Shown in pieces: positions 24,606-38,120 of a stretch of 57,501 bases of DNA. The stretch lies in assembly GCA_013365325.1 (NCBI GenBank), contig JABVXV010000367.1:1-57501 (forward strand), written 5' to 3'. The DNA is from Dipetalonema caudispina. Lineage: Eukaryota; Nematoda; Chromadorea; Rhabditida; Onchocercidae. The notes under the pieces were generated by a model that saw only the letters and a list, made by a program, of their open reading frames with translations, ran no database searches and had not been told where the DNA came from. A program made the position numbers and the translations under genes. Position 1 is the stretch's first letter; the number at the start of each line of letters is the position of its first letter.

Positions 24606-25657
24606 GTATTAATGTATCTTTCAAAATTATGAAATTACGGTAAATGGCTTTCGTTTGATCCATGAAAGATCAGACGAATGAAAATAAAACTTACCCCGTT
24701 AATGAAAATTGAAACTCTTGATAAAAAATAGCTATTTGGAAATTAGTGGCGAGTAATTTAGTTATGCAGGGAAATATGTCTAAAAACTGAAGTTATTTTT
24801 AGAAAAAGTTAGTGAATTCATCAATCTATCGAAATGAACGCATGTAATTGATGTATAACCAACATCGGAAAAGTTTTAAATATAGAATTGAATGCTGCGA
24901 CTATTGCGCCAATTAAATTCATTGAACTGAGCAAACGCAGGGATTCACTGTATGAATCCTGCAAGAAAATATTTCCCGTTTTGTGACAAATCAAGTCTCT
25001 CGTTAGCAAATGGATTCATTTCGTCAGCTTTCCGCATTTTTTAACGATAACATATTGACATTAGTTTTCAACCTCATTTTACTTGTTACATTTAATCCCG
25101 AATACCTTACTTGGGACAGTTAAAATAACTTGAAATTTACGGATGGAATATCGCTATATAGGTTTATCTTCCGCATATAAGAAGTAGTGATCTGCATAAG
25201 TTCCTTTATCTTTCAATATTTTATCATTAATTATTAATAATTTTTTAAAAGTTACAAAACATCACATATTGAAAGTTTGCATGGCAAATTAGGACGACGT
25301 CTAGGCAAAATAAATTTGTGGTTAAATTTATTCATTAGCAATTCAGAAATTAACAAATTAAGCAAAGTACATAAAATGCAATAGAAATAAAAAAACAACA
25401 TTGATCCTATTCGTTGAAGTCCTAATAATTCATTTGAGCAATAAAGATATATTGTTTGTTCCATCATATCACTCATTTAAATGATAACAAATGTGATATT
25501 AGCTAGAAGTATTCTTCATTACTATCACTTTTTGCATCAATGCAAGCAGCACGTAAGATAAATGGACATAATCGTCAACATATAGTAGGATGAATACAAC
25601 AAATAATAAATGCTTTATCAGGCACAGCATAAAATAGGTTTAATGATTAGATATATA
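24606..25657. other. Intergenic stretch
   Basis: Nothing is recognised apart from the 3' target-site duplicate at its left end. The right end is the likely 3' UTR of the minus-strand cysteine-rich gene. Confidence 0.5.
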
Positions 25658-27803
25658 TCATTTGCTTTTATACCAACTATCAACAAGAGTTCCACTATCA
25701 TCAAACCATGCAATATAACCACATGTAGCCTTACCCCTTAGACCAAACATTGAAACTTGATCACAACGATCGCCATTAATTTCGGTCGAATTTTGAGCCT
25801 AAAATGATGCCAACACGCAACACAATTTCATACTTAATCTCTTTGAATAATTTAATAAATAAATCAAAAGAAATTGTAACAGCAAATGGAAAACACGTTC
25901 GTTCATCTAATGAATAAACAAATTAAGTATGGAAAACTTTTTCGAAATTTGAAAATTTTTAATTGAAGGGAAATGAAGAAGAAACGAAGACCCGAGAAAA
26001 AATGAAAAATAATAAAATAATGATTAGAAAATAAAAATGGAAAAAAAAAAGAGAATCGTTTGAAGCATAATACGGTAATTACTTGGTAATTGAAATGATT
26101 TACAGAACAGTCTAGATGACCACAATGACCATGATTATCGTATCGACAATAAATATTGTGTGCAGTAAATGCACCCATCCAGCGACCACTCCACGTACAT
26201 TCAGATGGATCACTCCTAAAGTCAGAACAGCTGAAGCTGGAAAATTAAAACAACAAATAAGCAAACTGATAACATTGATTATTTTGGTAGTATTTTAGAA
26301 TAACAGATGTGGTAAAATTAAATTATCAATAGGTAATTAGCAGGATTTTGGAAAATCAAATGGAAAATACTGTTAATGTTTAGCGAGCATTGCATATTAA
26401 AATCACATCAAATTAAAATTTGCTCTCCTAACGAAAACAAACTTACTTGCAGCAAAAACGCTTTTTAAATTTTCCACCCAAAATAGTGCTACATGGTTGG
26501 CCGAAACTTGGATCCGGTTCACATACCCCAGCAAACCACCAATTACTGCAGCGTCCATTACTGTTCCGAATGTAGTCATATTCTGCTTGACAGTGTCCAT
26601 TACAAAATGGAGCTGTGCCAAACCATTTACAACCACCATCCGAAGGATTTGGATGATAAGCCGTCAAATCGGAGACTGCTTTAGCTGTCATTCCTCAAAT
26701 CAATCTTTTTTCCAAGTGAAAATGGCAGTTGTTCCCCAGAACTTGAAGCAAAATAAAATAATCTAAGCAAAATAAAATGGGAACGCTTGCACAGTGCTAG
26801 TAAAATCTTCGAAAATGACTTCTGATGCCAGGGCACCAAAGTTCCCGGATTGGGCAATCTTGGCAGTTCCTGGCTTCTAAACTTAACGAGGTGTTCGTCT
26901 TCATCTCACAATAAAAGCGGCAACATCAGCGAAGACTTCTGCAATCATAAATCAGAAGCCTTTTCTGCATTACTCATGAGAAGAGATCGTACCGCTTTGA
27001 CGCGAAGCCTGGCAGTGCAATAATTTAGGGAAATTTATACCATTATGGGAAGATAATTTAGATTACCTTTCTTCCCGTATACATCATACTTTGTAGATAT
27101 TTTCATTTACAGCAACCACTACGAAAACTGATAACAAGCGTACCAATGATGCCATGTAGAACGGCCTCAATTACTGGCTCCGCATCCTTCTTCACCCGTA
27201 CGTTTCTCTTCTCACGTCCTAAGCTTACCTTTAGTAAGTAATTTTAAACCCCTTTTCAAAAATTTATGATTATCCCCCAGTCTTCCCAATAATTTATTTT
27301 ACATTTGACTTCTGGAATGTCGTTTTTCGACATTCATCTTCAATTTGAACTGAAAGAAATTTGAGAAAAGTCACAACAATTTACCAATGATGCCAGTTAC
27401 AAAAGCACCGACCAGTGGTGTGCCTAGTACTCCTACATCTCGATGCACTCGTTTCACTGTTATGCCTAAATAAAAATCAGTTTAAAAACCTACTACTAAA
27501 ATATTTATTAAATTATTGAGAAAATTTCCACATCTGCCAACCATTTAAAAAAATGATTTATGTCTAGCAATTAACATTTATCATCCCACTTCATTTTTGA
27601 GTTATCCGTTTCCTAATCTTATGAAAACCTGAAAGTATGAATTTAAAAGTACCATCTGAAACTTTCAGTACACTGCTGCCATTTGTGCCACTCGAAAGAA
27701 CTATTCTTTCAACAAAATGACGACTACCAGCTGTCCAAACACAACTCTCATTTATGATGAGGAAAAACACAGGAAAAGACTGATACAGTGAACTCAATGT
27801 CAT
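25658..27803 (-). CDS. Secreted cysteine-rich protein, function unknown
   Basis: Six exons, read on the minus strand, join in phase to about 280 residues: 27803-27629, 27465-27385, 27218-27144, 26684-26447, 26236-26104, 25798-25658 (stop 25660-25658). The start MTLSSLYQSFPVFFLII looks like a signal peptide. Exons 2 and 3 encode similar short units, each reading V-[KR]-V...D...P and ending G-I-I. From about residue 125 the protein is rich in Cys, Trp and Gly and contains GGCKWFGTAPFCNGHC and RFCC. A further Cys-rich part has CTWSGRW and CGHLDC, and a final exon has CGYIAWFDD. I recall the CxWxGTAPFC pattern from other nematode secreted proteins of unknown role, but cannot name a family. Paired cysteines suggest a disulfide-bonded extracellular protein. 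The acceptor of exon 4 is weak (alternative 26675), and the 5' end may have further exons or a spliced leader at about 27833. Confidence 0.75.
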
Positions 27804-28935
27804 AATCGACGAATGCTTTTTAGTGCCTAAAATAATTTCACGTAGCACACAATAACATTTAGAAAATGAAACGAACTTTTAAAAAAGACAATCGATACGT
27901 ACAAAAAAAAATAATAGCCTACTTCACTATTTTCGCCTCTGTATCGATTCGCTGCGGTAAGATCAAAGTTATTTCCCATCAATTTTTGGAAAAAAAGCTT
28001 AATCATTTAAATCAAAGTGAACTGATATCAAGTAATGAAAGGTTATTTTCAGCAAAGGGATCAACAATTAAAGAAAGGAAGTAAAAAAACTAAAGGTACG
28101 AGCATAAAATCCAGGCAGGCATACAAATGGACAAATTCTAACCTATCTAACTAACCAAGCCATAGCTTGTAAGATGGTCAATGACCATGTCGTTAGTTAG
28201 TTTATAAAAGCTCAAAATTCAGTATCGGAAACGAAGCAAATACAACAAATAACTGCAGAAATGGAAATGTTAAAGAAGAAAATCAAACAAAAAGGAAGTG
28301 ATTGACCTCTACTCTGTACCAGCTAAAAAGTAGGAAATTGAGATTTTCAGCAGGAAATTGCGATAAAATTAGTGGGATGTTAAACGTTTGGCAAAGTATT
28401 TCTTCTTTCTCGTTTTGAACTGCTTTGAGAGGTTATCATAAGTTTAAGTCTTTTTAATATGATTAGGAAGAACCAATAACAAATTAAGAAAAATAAAAAG
28501 TTCAATAGAAGGCAATGGGATTTTCTCTGCGAAAATATTTGAATTTAATCAAAATTTTTGGCACAGGAATGGAATTATACATAAATGTACAAGACAAATC
28601 TAATAACTGTCAACTACTAAATGGTAAACCTTCATAAGTGTGTGGTAGCTGTTTAGCCACAATTAGCTAACAAAGCCAAAATGTTTCTGCTTTCTAAATT
28701 TTCATTAAATTCGTTAGTAATGGCGATGTGTGTATTTCATGAAGGATACCTTCTTTCTATTATGCTGTAAAAGTATGTTTTGCCCAATTTTAAAGTATCC
28801 TCATTCGGGTAGTCTCACTGAATAATAAAGGTGGTTGTAATCTATCATCTATTAAAAAACACTGCAGAATGGTATAAATGCGAGGAATCTCATGAATATT
28901 ACCAATTGCGACTTGAAGTATCAATTTATAGAAAA

Positions 28936-28968
<33 letters not shown>

Positions 28969-30481
28969 GGGGAATCATCAATGAACAGTCATTTTGTCCG
29001 CTGCCCTCATTTTCCAACGATTACCTATGTGTCTCTGATAAGTGTGCACGAAATAACAGGAAGAGTTTAGTAATTTTAGAACTAACAGTGAGAGAAAATG
29101 AGAGAAATTCACAATTGTTTTCGTGAATAGCAACAAACATGCATCGATGTGAGAATAATTATGCATGCACTTTCTAATAAAGTGCGGAAATTCTTGCCCA
29201 AAAAATTGCTGTTGATTGAGAAAGCATTATGATAAAGAAAGAATGGCTTGTATTTCTACTAATATCCAAATCAAAGAAATTTTGGAAAATGTGAAAAAAT
29301 GAATTTTTTTCGAAAGAGGCTATAAGTCACCTTCGTGGAATACATTTAATTCGGATACACTGTAAGGAAATTTCAACTCTGACTTATTCATGTTTTATTC
29401 ATGCCTTCTTATGTCTTGATCGACAAAACGGTGTTATGCAACGTCGTGATATGAAGTATGACATCTCAATGTACATCAGTCTTCAATAAAAGGTAATAGA
29501 TACCATTGCTGAGAGAATCTGATTCATATGAGTGAATGTCAAATAATGAGGAACTTTTAATAAATTAAAAAGCTTCGATAATTAAACTTTGGCTCATATT
29601 TTTGCAAATGGTTCAACATAAATTTCAATAATTCCGATGAATGCAATTAAATCTTCAAACTACCGAATAATTCAATTAATAGTGTAAGTTGTGAAGTTGA
29701 ATTATAAAGATAAAGTTGAGAGTTTACAGACTTACATATTTTGGTAATGAATTTTAAGAAATGAAACTGGGACAAAATGGAATCGTTATGTGGGATGCCA
29801 ATAAATAAACTACAAGTTAGACAAATATTGGTTAGTTCATAAACCATTTCAAGTTAGTTCCACTTTTGTGAATATTAACTAGGTACCATGATCCAATTCG
29901 TCGATAACGGTTTAACGCGTTGGAAGTGTATCACAGCATAATGAAGTAGGAAATGGAAGATGATATCATATTTGATTTCCATCAAATAGTAGTTCATATT
30001 GCCAATGAATAATTTAAAGCACTTGCCAAATAAATCGGCTATCAAGGTCAAAATGATGAAGTCATGCATTTGTAAGAATGATTCATACTGAGATCGGTCT
30101 CGCTGTATGTCAGTTCTTGTTCGAATCGTTAGTGTTTAAACCGGAAGTGGGACGAAAATCTCACTTTTGTTCTTGAAAATTTCAGGAACATGCTGATAAC
30201 TTCAATGTAATTCTTTAACACACACTATCAGTTTGTTAATTCAACGAGAACAGAAATGCTTTCACAATTCTATTTCTAATTTTAATTCCATTACAATGGA
30301 AACTGGGAAATCTTCAACAATGATCAGTCATCAAATAAGTAATACAAATAAAATAAGCATGTCACCACAATCATATAAACTTACTAATCCCATCGAGCCC
30401 TGAACTTCTTAGCAGTGATTTAGAATTCAAAGCGAGAGAAAACATGCCGCGTGTATGTATGTATGTATGTGTGTGTGTGTA

Positions 30482-30545
<64 letters not shown>

Positions 30546-31180
30546 CTTGTGCGCCTGTGTTTACGCCTTGCAGTGCACGTGAAAGATGCACGATGATAGG
30601 GACAGGATTGACGATTTGGCACCAAAACGCTGATGATGACTCATCGATGGACAAAGACAGCAGCACTAATTAATATTATCCGAAAAGAATGACGGAAGGG
30701 AGTCGACTAATGAGAGAATTGGGTACTGCTTGTAAGTGAATATTTCCGAATTTTTACTGCGTATTAGCCGAAACAATGAATAGAGAATAGATGGACTGAT
30801 AAATAGATGAATACGAGGGAAAAACTGCTATTATCTCTGACCTTTCAAGATTTTTCTTCGCATTGATGAGGCTCGGACTAATATTGTAAAGTTTCGTTTT
30901 ATAAACTGATTTTACAGCAATATTTGAAAAATTCCGTTCAAGCATAAACAATGATAAAATGGTTCCATTTCCATCCATTTTCAGTGTGAAAACTTTTTAG
31001 AAGCCAAATTTTATACGAAAAAGATACGATTTCTTCATATCACTTTGTGTTTTTTGAACGCGCTTAGAGCGCTTATTTGAATTGATTGCATCGATTTAGC
31101 TGTTAACAGACTTTCATCAGTTATAATTGACTGATTGACAGAAGTAATCTTATAAAAGCTAGGCTCACTTAATCATTTGA
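27804..31180. other. Intergenic stretch with simple repeats
   Basis: No gene is supported. It includes a 28-base T run at about 28941-28968 and a TG microsatellite near 30455. A short inverted repeat lies around 28146-28201, TAACTAAC against GTTAGTTA. The left end is upstream of the cysteine-rich gene and the right end is downstream of the phosphatase gene. Confidence 0.5.
30455..30546. repeat. (TG)n microsatellite
   Basis: This is a TG array of about 45 units with a few TA steps, ending in TGCG. Frames of Cys-Val or His-Thr repeats across it are artefacts. Confidence 0.97.
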
Positions 31181-34100
31181 TTACTGCAATAATTCCAAAT
31201 CATCGTCGTCTGTAGATCTGACTGGTACTAAAGTATGCTTTAGTGGAACGATAAAAACAGTGATATCATCGGTGGAAGCGCAACCTCCATCAGACATTTG
31301 CCATCGATAAGATTCTGTTGGATTGCCTCGTGCTGCAATAGCCAGCTCCTGCGCTGCTATCGTGTATCTAAATTGAGTTTTTTATTCTTAACAGCTGCAA
31401 ATTTTGATAAAAAATATTTGATATTTGCTATTAGGGTCTACATTTATTACTAACTAGACCAAAATTAAACCATTTACGCCTAATTATCTGAAAACATACT
31501 ATAAGGGTTCAGGGGAGGCAATCAAATATCGTCCATCCTTTTGATTTCTTTACAAAATGTTGGCTTGCTTCGTTTCTTAGAAGTAATTTGATTTTGCTGG
31601 AGCATTGCACTCTCTTCTAAGTGATATTTAAATGAGAAATCAGTAATACTTCTTGTCAAATTGTTAAAATTGACATGTGCTGAGTAATTTCACTTCTCAA
31701 ATTAGTAAAATTGCGCAACGTACGTGTAATTTTGTGCAACTACGGGAAAAAAATCAACCTGAAGGTGACCATGTTTGAGAGATAATGAGGACTAGGATTT
31801 TAGCGAAATCCAGAATCAGATAACTGTACAAGTATGCCAGATCATACTGAGAGGCCAGAACATAGGAATGATCACGACGTTCCGGTTTCTGAATATCACT
31901 GATAAGGTTTCTCAATGTGACTGGTATATTCGCATGGTTATCTGACCTCGAATTACCCTAACCCTTAAAATGTTTTTGAGAGACTGGTCCTATACCGCTT
32001 TATCCAGTTGAATAGTTGGCATTTGTTAAGTATTCCTTGGGGTATTTTCATATTTTCGAAAATTCTGACGATAAACCAATTCTAAGTATATATTAAAAAT
32101 AACTTTAGATAATCTGCAGATTCAGAGTTATCCAATGCAGTTCTCACAATCATTGATACATCATTGTTATCTAAAGCATCCCATAGGCCATCCGATGCTA
32201 GCACAAGAACATCATTATCACATAATGAATCAAGCTTACGAAGGTCGAAAATTTTTACCTGCAATTTGTACCATTTTAATATTCTCTTTAATAAATGACA
32301 ATAATGCAATATTAATTTGATTGGAAATAATTTTAAAAGAGTGGAATAATTTCAGGCTTAAAAATCAAACTGAAGTAAACCAAGCTTGTTTGATTGTGAA
32401 AGATACATTTAAAAAATATTTGCAGTCATCGACATTATTTGAAATTCTATGTGATTCTAAGCATAAGATTCTGGAGTAGAATTTAAAAGTGCATAAACTT
32501 CTTTGCATTCTATCTTTCAGAAATCATTCTTTGGTAGCCAAAATTGGCTTTCATGTAAAAAAGTTTTAAATTTATTTTTGAATTTAAGGGTAAGTGAGGA
32601 CAGAACCTCGGGTACTGGTGACAAAAATGGTTTAATTGGAATTTTATTGTCGGCTGTGAACAAATGATGATCACCAAAACCACGGCTAACACCAATCGTA
32701 TTTAATAAGCGTCGCTGAAGAAAAAGGAAAGTAATTAACTGATGCAACCCTTAGTCTTTAGTTTATATCCTTTATACCTGCAAGGTATCTCTTTCTCGCA
32801 AACATACCTTTCAGGTTTTGCTCTTAGCATATGCTTTACATCTTCCGTTAAAAGTCGTGCTACTAATAAATTACTTCTTTTTCGAATATTGGCACCGCTT
32901 AGGTAATAATTAATAGCAATCAATAGATTTTTTTAGAGTAGCACTTGACAGTAGTTAAATAATATTTATTGCCCACTAATTAATTACCAGTAAGAAACCC
33001 CTCATGCACAATCATACATGAGAGGTATCTTAATGGTAATTAATTAGTGAGCAGTAAATGTGACAGATGACTATTTGAAAATCAATCATATCTGTTTTCC
33101 AACGTGCTCTAAATCTTTCTAACATAAATTTAAAATTTAAAAGATGTTAAAGAATGCCAAATTTCAGCACTCTTTAGCATTTCCCTCTTACTTCCTCAAT
33201 ATGCTGAAAATTAAAAAAATATAACTTTGAGTACAAAACATAATCGACCTTTTTACCACATTCACTAATTAAAGGCATTTTCAAATCTGATTCTCGAACA
33301 GTTTTCGCAGCCCTGCAATAAGATATTAGAAATGGAATTATGTAAATTTGAATTCAATTTAACAAGATTAAGTTGTATTCTATCAACTTCTTATAGAACG
33401 TAAAAATATAAAGTAACAAACCATCCATCCATGAACCAATCACGGTAAAGTACTTTTCTCCTCAAATCATTCCGTGTTAGAAAACGATTGTATTCGTAAC
33501 GTGTGAAATAGTTTGATATCAAATCAGGATTTTTGTAAGCCTATAAAAATGAGTTAAATGCAGCTTTTTTCCTTTCCCACACTTCATTTATGTTCTGTCC
33601 GAAAATTCGCTGATAGAATAGCACATTGCGTGTATTGTACGGCATTGTACATCACCTATCACATGTACCATATTTTAGGTAGATTTAAAATGTTATCAAA
33701 AGTAAAGAGTACAGACTAGCAGGATGAAAAGCAAAGAGCATGATTTAGTAATGTAAAAAGTTGCTCTTGAAGGATGAAGGAGTAATTGACTTCTGTAAAG
33801 GAGATGGTGGCTCAGTGTATCATTAGGTAATCAAGATAATTTAAATTTTGAACAAATTGTATTTTTGTATTTAATTGAAGTCATCATTAGAGTTGGAAAA
33901 TCTACCTTATGACATTTTGTATATATCAAAATTTGATAAGTCGAAGTCAAATGAAAAATTCGACAAAATTTCCTTCATCACAATTGCTTCTTAGCTTACC
34001 TAATAAAGTTAAACGAAAATTTACATTAGAATTGTAAACTACACTTGATCAATAAAATTTCCGATCCAGAAAAACTTACTAGGAATTGTAACCGTTTACG

Positions 34101-36774
34101 TTCCGTTCCTGGTGTAAAATCGTGACTCAATTGTTGGGTCTCATTTGTTGTTACTAGTAGCGCTCGGCAATCACCCGCATTTGCAATATATAATTTGCCG
34201 AGAAAAAATAATGCTGCAATTGCTGTACAACCACCACGTATTCTCCATAGTTGCTTTTCTTCCGCTATTTGATCATCCTGTTAAAGCGTATGTATAAAAG
34301 TAAAAAATACCGAAATGGCTGCTCTCTCCCTCAGAAATTGAAATATGAGTTATGAGGATTAAATGATACGTTTTAAGTAAAATTTCGAAATTTGCCCACC
34401 AACCATATCGATGAATGCAGTTTCAATAGCCCCAATAATAAGGCTATCACATGTAATATTACTATTTGGATACGATGGACTACATGAGCTTAGTAATGCA
34501 TAAGATGATGGTGATTGAATGGAACATCCAAAAAATGCTTCCTGTCTGTTCAAATAAACTACTGCTTCCAGTACTTGGCATAGTCGATCCTAAAAATTTG
34601 GCATCTTAAGCATTTGTAAAAAAAAAAAAAAAAAAAAGAAAAAAGTTTTCTGCAAATTCATTAAAACGAGCTTCATTTTAATAATAACAAGTGAAAAGAA
34701 TTGATTTGATTTCGGATTAAAAAAAGGATGAATACAAACCCGTATATGCTCATGAAGACAGTTTGCGGCCATAATTGCAGCACCACTTCCGGCATGTCCA
34801 TCAAATATAGCAAAAAAAGTAGCCTCTGCTCTTTCCATTGTTGGTCCATCGATACTCTGTGACAGTTTTTGTATTTTGCGCGAAAAGTAGGAAAGCATAT
34901 TCAGACCTTCGAAACACATTTTCTAATGAAGTGAAAAATGCATTATTTAATCAGTCAGATGGTTTCTGCTGTTGCTATTCATTTCGAGATTAATTTTAAG
35001 TTTCTCTAGCCATACAAGAATCAATAATGTCACATTTTAACATGGTATTTATTTTGATCGATTAAAGCAAGTAACAATCTGATATGTGAAGTTACAGACA
35101 CATTTATCGCCTGTAACACTTCGAAACATTTATGAAGAACTCAATGCAAGAATTTAAATACTTGCCTGTTATTTGGAAATGGAAGAGTAAACAATTAGAT
35201 ATTAAAGAAACAAAGAAGCATATCAAATGAAACACGTGTCAATTGGCAAACATACATACGGAATTGCATCTTTCGTGAAGTGTTATCAGATTATCATCTG
35301 CATGTCGCTTTGCTGCGTTGACATTTCTGGTGGAATCTTTGAGAATTTGTCCTGCCGTGGATGAAGAACGTGTTTTATTTTCTGTTCCTTGCTAGAATGC
35401 ATACTTACGGGAATTTTTCACCTAATAGCACACTATATAGTAATTCTTTCAGCAAGCTTTACTCAGCAGAATACAACAGTATCCTTTCCGAAAGTTCCTA
35501 ACTTACACGAAATTCACCTTTCAGTAGGCTATGCTGAATTTCTTATCCTCCATTACCAGTATAAAGAAATTTTTGTCCATTTACTGTTCAAATTGCTTTT
35601 TGTCAACCCTAGCAATAATAGTATGATCTAGCAGAATTTTGGATGTATGATATGATTTCATATAAATAGAGTGGCATTATCAGATTGGTCTACGACAGAT
35701 TATCTTTTTTGCTCTATAAATATTTCGCTGTTGATCTTCCAATGAAATCCTAGAAAATGTAAGTTTTTCCATTTCCGATCTATATAATTTTGTATTTTAT
35801 TCTTATATTTGATAACTTTAACCTAGTAAACCTTTCAGATCTGCTATAAAAACACAAAGTTTCCGAGCGCAATATTAGCAGAACGATGGCGATTTTGACG
35901 AGAGAAACTTAAGAATCAGCGTTTTCCTGTTTGTTATTGATGCTATGATTATATATATATCATGGTCTTCAAATTTCAAATTATCTTTATCCTTAATAAG
36001 GAAGCACTAGCATTCCTTTGGACTTGGAAATTCGAAAGATAAGCTATTAAAATTCTTACATCATGAATTGTCAAATCATGAGCTTCCTCAGCATCACATC
36101 CTTGCTGTATCAAATTCAATAGCTTCGCTGAAGCTTGATCTTCGTTTTGAACTGTTTTACCTAGTCAGGATTGATTACCTGTTACTCTGGACCTCAATGA
36201 TATGACAAAAGAAATCAAAAGATCTCATAATTTTCAACCAACTCTTCGTTGAACCCATCAATTTATTCTTTCCAAAAATAAAAAATAAGAGTGCAATTAA
36301 TTAACTGAAAGTCGCTTACCAGCGTTGATTACTTCAGCGTAGCCAGCGTACACTGGCATTTTAAATGGATCCTTCGGACATAACACTGGACGAGTTGATT
36401 GATCCGCTGACAGGCTAATTTCTTCGTCCGAAAAATGCAAAAATTCAGGTCGAGTATACGGGTAGCGTAATTTTTGTGAATTAACCATAGCTAAAAGTTA
36501 ATATGTGTTTAGTTATTGAAAATATTCGAGAAGCAATGACCAACCAATTTTAATCGGAAATGACATTTTTGCTGAATACTATTATTTTGCAGGAAAAGGA
36601 AATTAAATTGACAATATAAAGTTTTTTCTTTTCACCTGGCAGTAAACTACCAAAAATGTCGCTTTCTGTGACATCAATTACTAGGCCAATTTGAGCATCA
36701 TTTTGTGAACTATCATGATTGTTGTTATTCATTGCACTGTAGGCTCCAACTGCCGAACGGACTTTTGCTAACAT
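31181..36774 (-). CDS. ppm-1.H: PP2C-type Ser/Thr phosphatase, PPM1H/J/M group
   Basis: Twelve minus-strand exons give about 580 residues: 36774-36636, 36490-36320, 36160-36060, 35391-35260, 34922-34740, 34589-34404, 34277-34080, 33540-33422, 33312-33249, 32714-32607, 32258-32104, 31367-31181. The start MLAKVRSAVGAYSAM matches the N-terminal helix of PPM1H. Then come YTRPEFLHF and AGYAEVINAG with QNEDQAS, and the metal-binding FDGHAGSGAA (Asp near 222). GGCTAIAALFFLGKLYIANA, TIGVSRGFGDHHL, ASDGLWD (Asp near 490) and STDDITVF (Asp 552-553) complete the metal site. All core acidic residues are present, so it should be active. Mammalian PPM1H dephosphorylates Rab GTPases phosphorylated by LRRK2 and binds Golgi membranes through its N-terminal helix; the same role here is inference. 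The segment after residue 137 lacks the usual fixed motif and is the variable insert of this group. Confidence 0.95.
32970..33053 (-). ncRNA. Long perfect-like hairpin in a phosphatase intron (candidate pre-miRNA or foldback element)
   Basis: Two 37-base arms, 32970-33006 and 33017-33053, are inverted repeats separated by a 10-base loop (CACAATCATA). On the + strand 33 of 37 positions pair. On the minus strand, which is the sense strand of the host intron (32715-33248), two more become G-U pairs, leaving two mismatches. Weak pairing continues a few bases beyond the arms. The size and loop fit an animal microRNA precursor. A short MITE or other foldback element is the main alternative, because such near-perfect arms are also typical of those. 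Confidence 0.5.
34620..34638. repeat. A-rich homopolymer in phosphatase intron
   Basis: A run of A bases lies just upstream, in the gene's sense, of the exon at 34589-34404. On the sense strand it is a T-rich tract forming the polypyrimidine stretch ahead of the acceptor. Confidence 0.8.
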
Positions 36775-37886
36775 TTGCTTAAACTGAAAATTTAATAAGA
36801 TCCTTCATATCTGTATGTTTTTCTTATATATTGTATTCGATAGCTTTGGTAATTGTCAATTTCTTCCGATACATTTAAAAAAGTAGAAGAAAAAGACATG
36901 TTTAGGCCAAGACATTAGGATGAATTCGAAGAGTCGAATAGACGAAATGCGCTTTCCTTCAAATAATACTCATTTGGTGACACCAGGCATTTTCGTGGAT
37001 GCAACCAAAGTAAAATAATAAGTGAACAGTTTGAAAAAGTCACTTAATCATTTGAGTTCATTGATAGAATTTGAAGCAAGAATTTAATAAAAAGAAAACA
37101 GCATCAGAACCGATCAGCTTCTGATACTAACTATCCCTTACTCTCCCTTCTGAATAAAAAAAACCTAGAGGAAGTTGTAAAAAAATGTTGGATAAATGGG
37201 GGAGCATAAACTGAATTGAAATGTGGAAGAAGTAGTAATGATTCGAAAAAGTTAATAGCCTTGCAGTAAAACGGAAATACAAGAATTCTCGCAGGATATT
37301 GTTGCTGCTGATATACAGGACATAAAGAAGCGTAGAATAGTAAATTAAGATATTAAGAAATTGATGCAGGAAGTAAATCTATAGAACTACTGCTGTTTGT
37401 TTGTAAAAAACAAGGTCACAAAAAAAAACAGAAATAGGTATGTATAAGCAGGTGATGACGGAATGGGTGGGATATCGCAAACCGGCGATAAGATAGGAGA
37501 GAAATTGTGGAAAATGCCGATTGTGCGAAGCGAATGGCGGCCATGGTGTTTGCAGGCCTGAAAATATTGACAAAGAAACATCAAAATCAATATCGTGGCT
37601 TGGAAAAGGAAGTCATCTGATAAAAATGGGAATAAACTAAGCTAAAGAAACAGCGCACTCTTCAAGTATGACCTTTTTTGAGATTATTATTTAGTCTACT
37701 TCAATGATGCAAATTTGTCATTTGCTTTTGTATGCATGCTTTGTGAAGTTTTTGAATATCAAATTTTTTTGAATATCAAATCTTTAATTTAATTTTAACT
37801 TCCATAAACATTCAGCAATTGTGAAGTGAGGCGCGAATAAGGGAACATCAGAAGCTTCTGCGTTTAAGAACAATGAAACATGGCTG

Positions 37887-38120
37887 TCAGAATTCTTGGC
37901 TCTTGTTATTTCGTGAATCAGTCATTTTGCCGAATAGACGAATTGCTCTTCCATCAACCGTCTTAAGTTTCAATATTTCTTCCGTAGATTCTGTAAACCT
38001 TAAATTCTTTAATTCTAATTTTAGGTGAAAATTTTCAAAACTGAGGGTCATTCCAGGTTCCTCACAGTAATTAAAAACAACATCTGTATCATACGTCGCA
38101 TTGATATACATCTGTATCAT
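37887..38120 (-). CDS. Possible terminal exon of an unrecognised minus-strand gene
   Basis: This frame of 77 codons reads like protein, with mixed charged and hydrophobic residues: VVFNYCEEPGMTLSFENF, then LKLKTVDGRAIRLFGKM, ending in KSQEF and a stop. Possible AG acceptors lie at 38109 and near 38085. I could not find an upstream exon that joins it with confidence. A second coding-like patch on the same strand near 38598-38682 (DDYWKGRPPEEMGKFL) is broken by stops. It may be the end of a small gene, a remnant of one, or chance. Confidence 0.25.
   Translation of the reverse strand: MIQMYINATYDTDVVFNYCEEPGMTLSFENFHLKLELKNLRFTESTEEILKLKTVDGRAIRLFGKMTDSRNNKSQEF

Noticed and set aside
30371..30673. 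His-Thr and Cys-Val frames
   Set aside because: They are created by the TG microsatellite.
32735..32923. 62-codon minus-strand frame inside the phosphatase gene
   Set aside because: It lies in an intron. Joining exon 33312-33249 directly to 32714-32607 restores GKK-RRLLNTIG exactly as in the family, so inserting this frame would break the fold.
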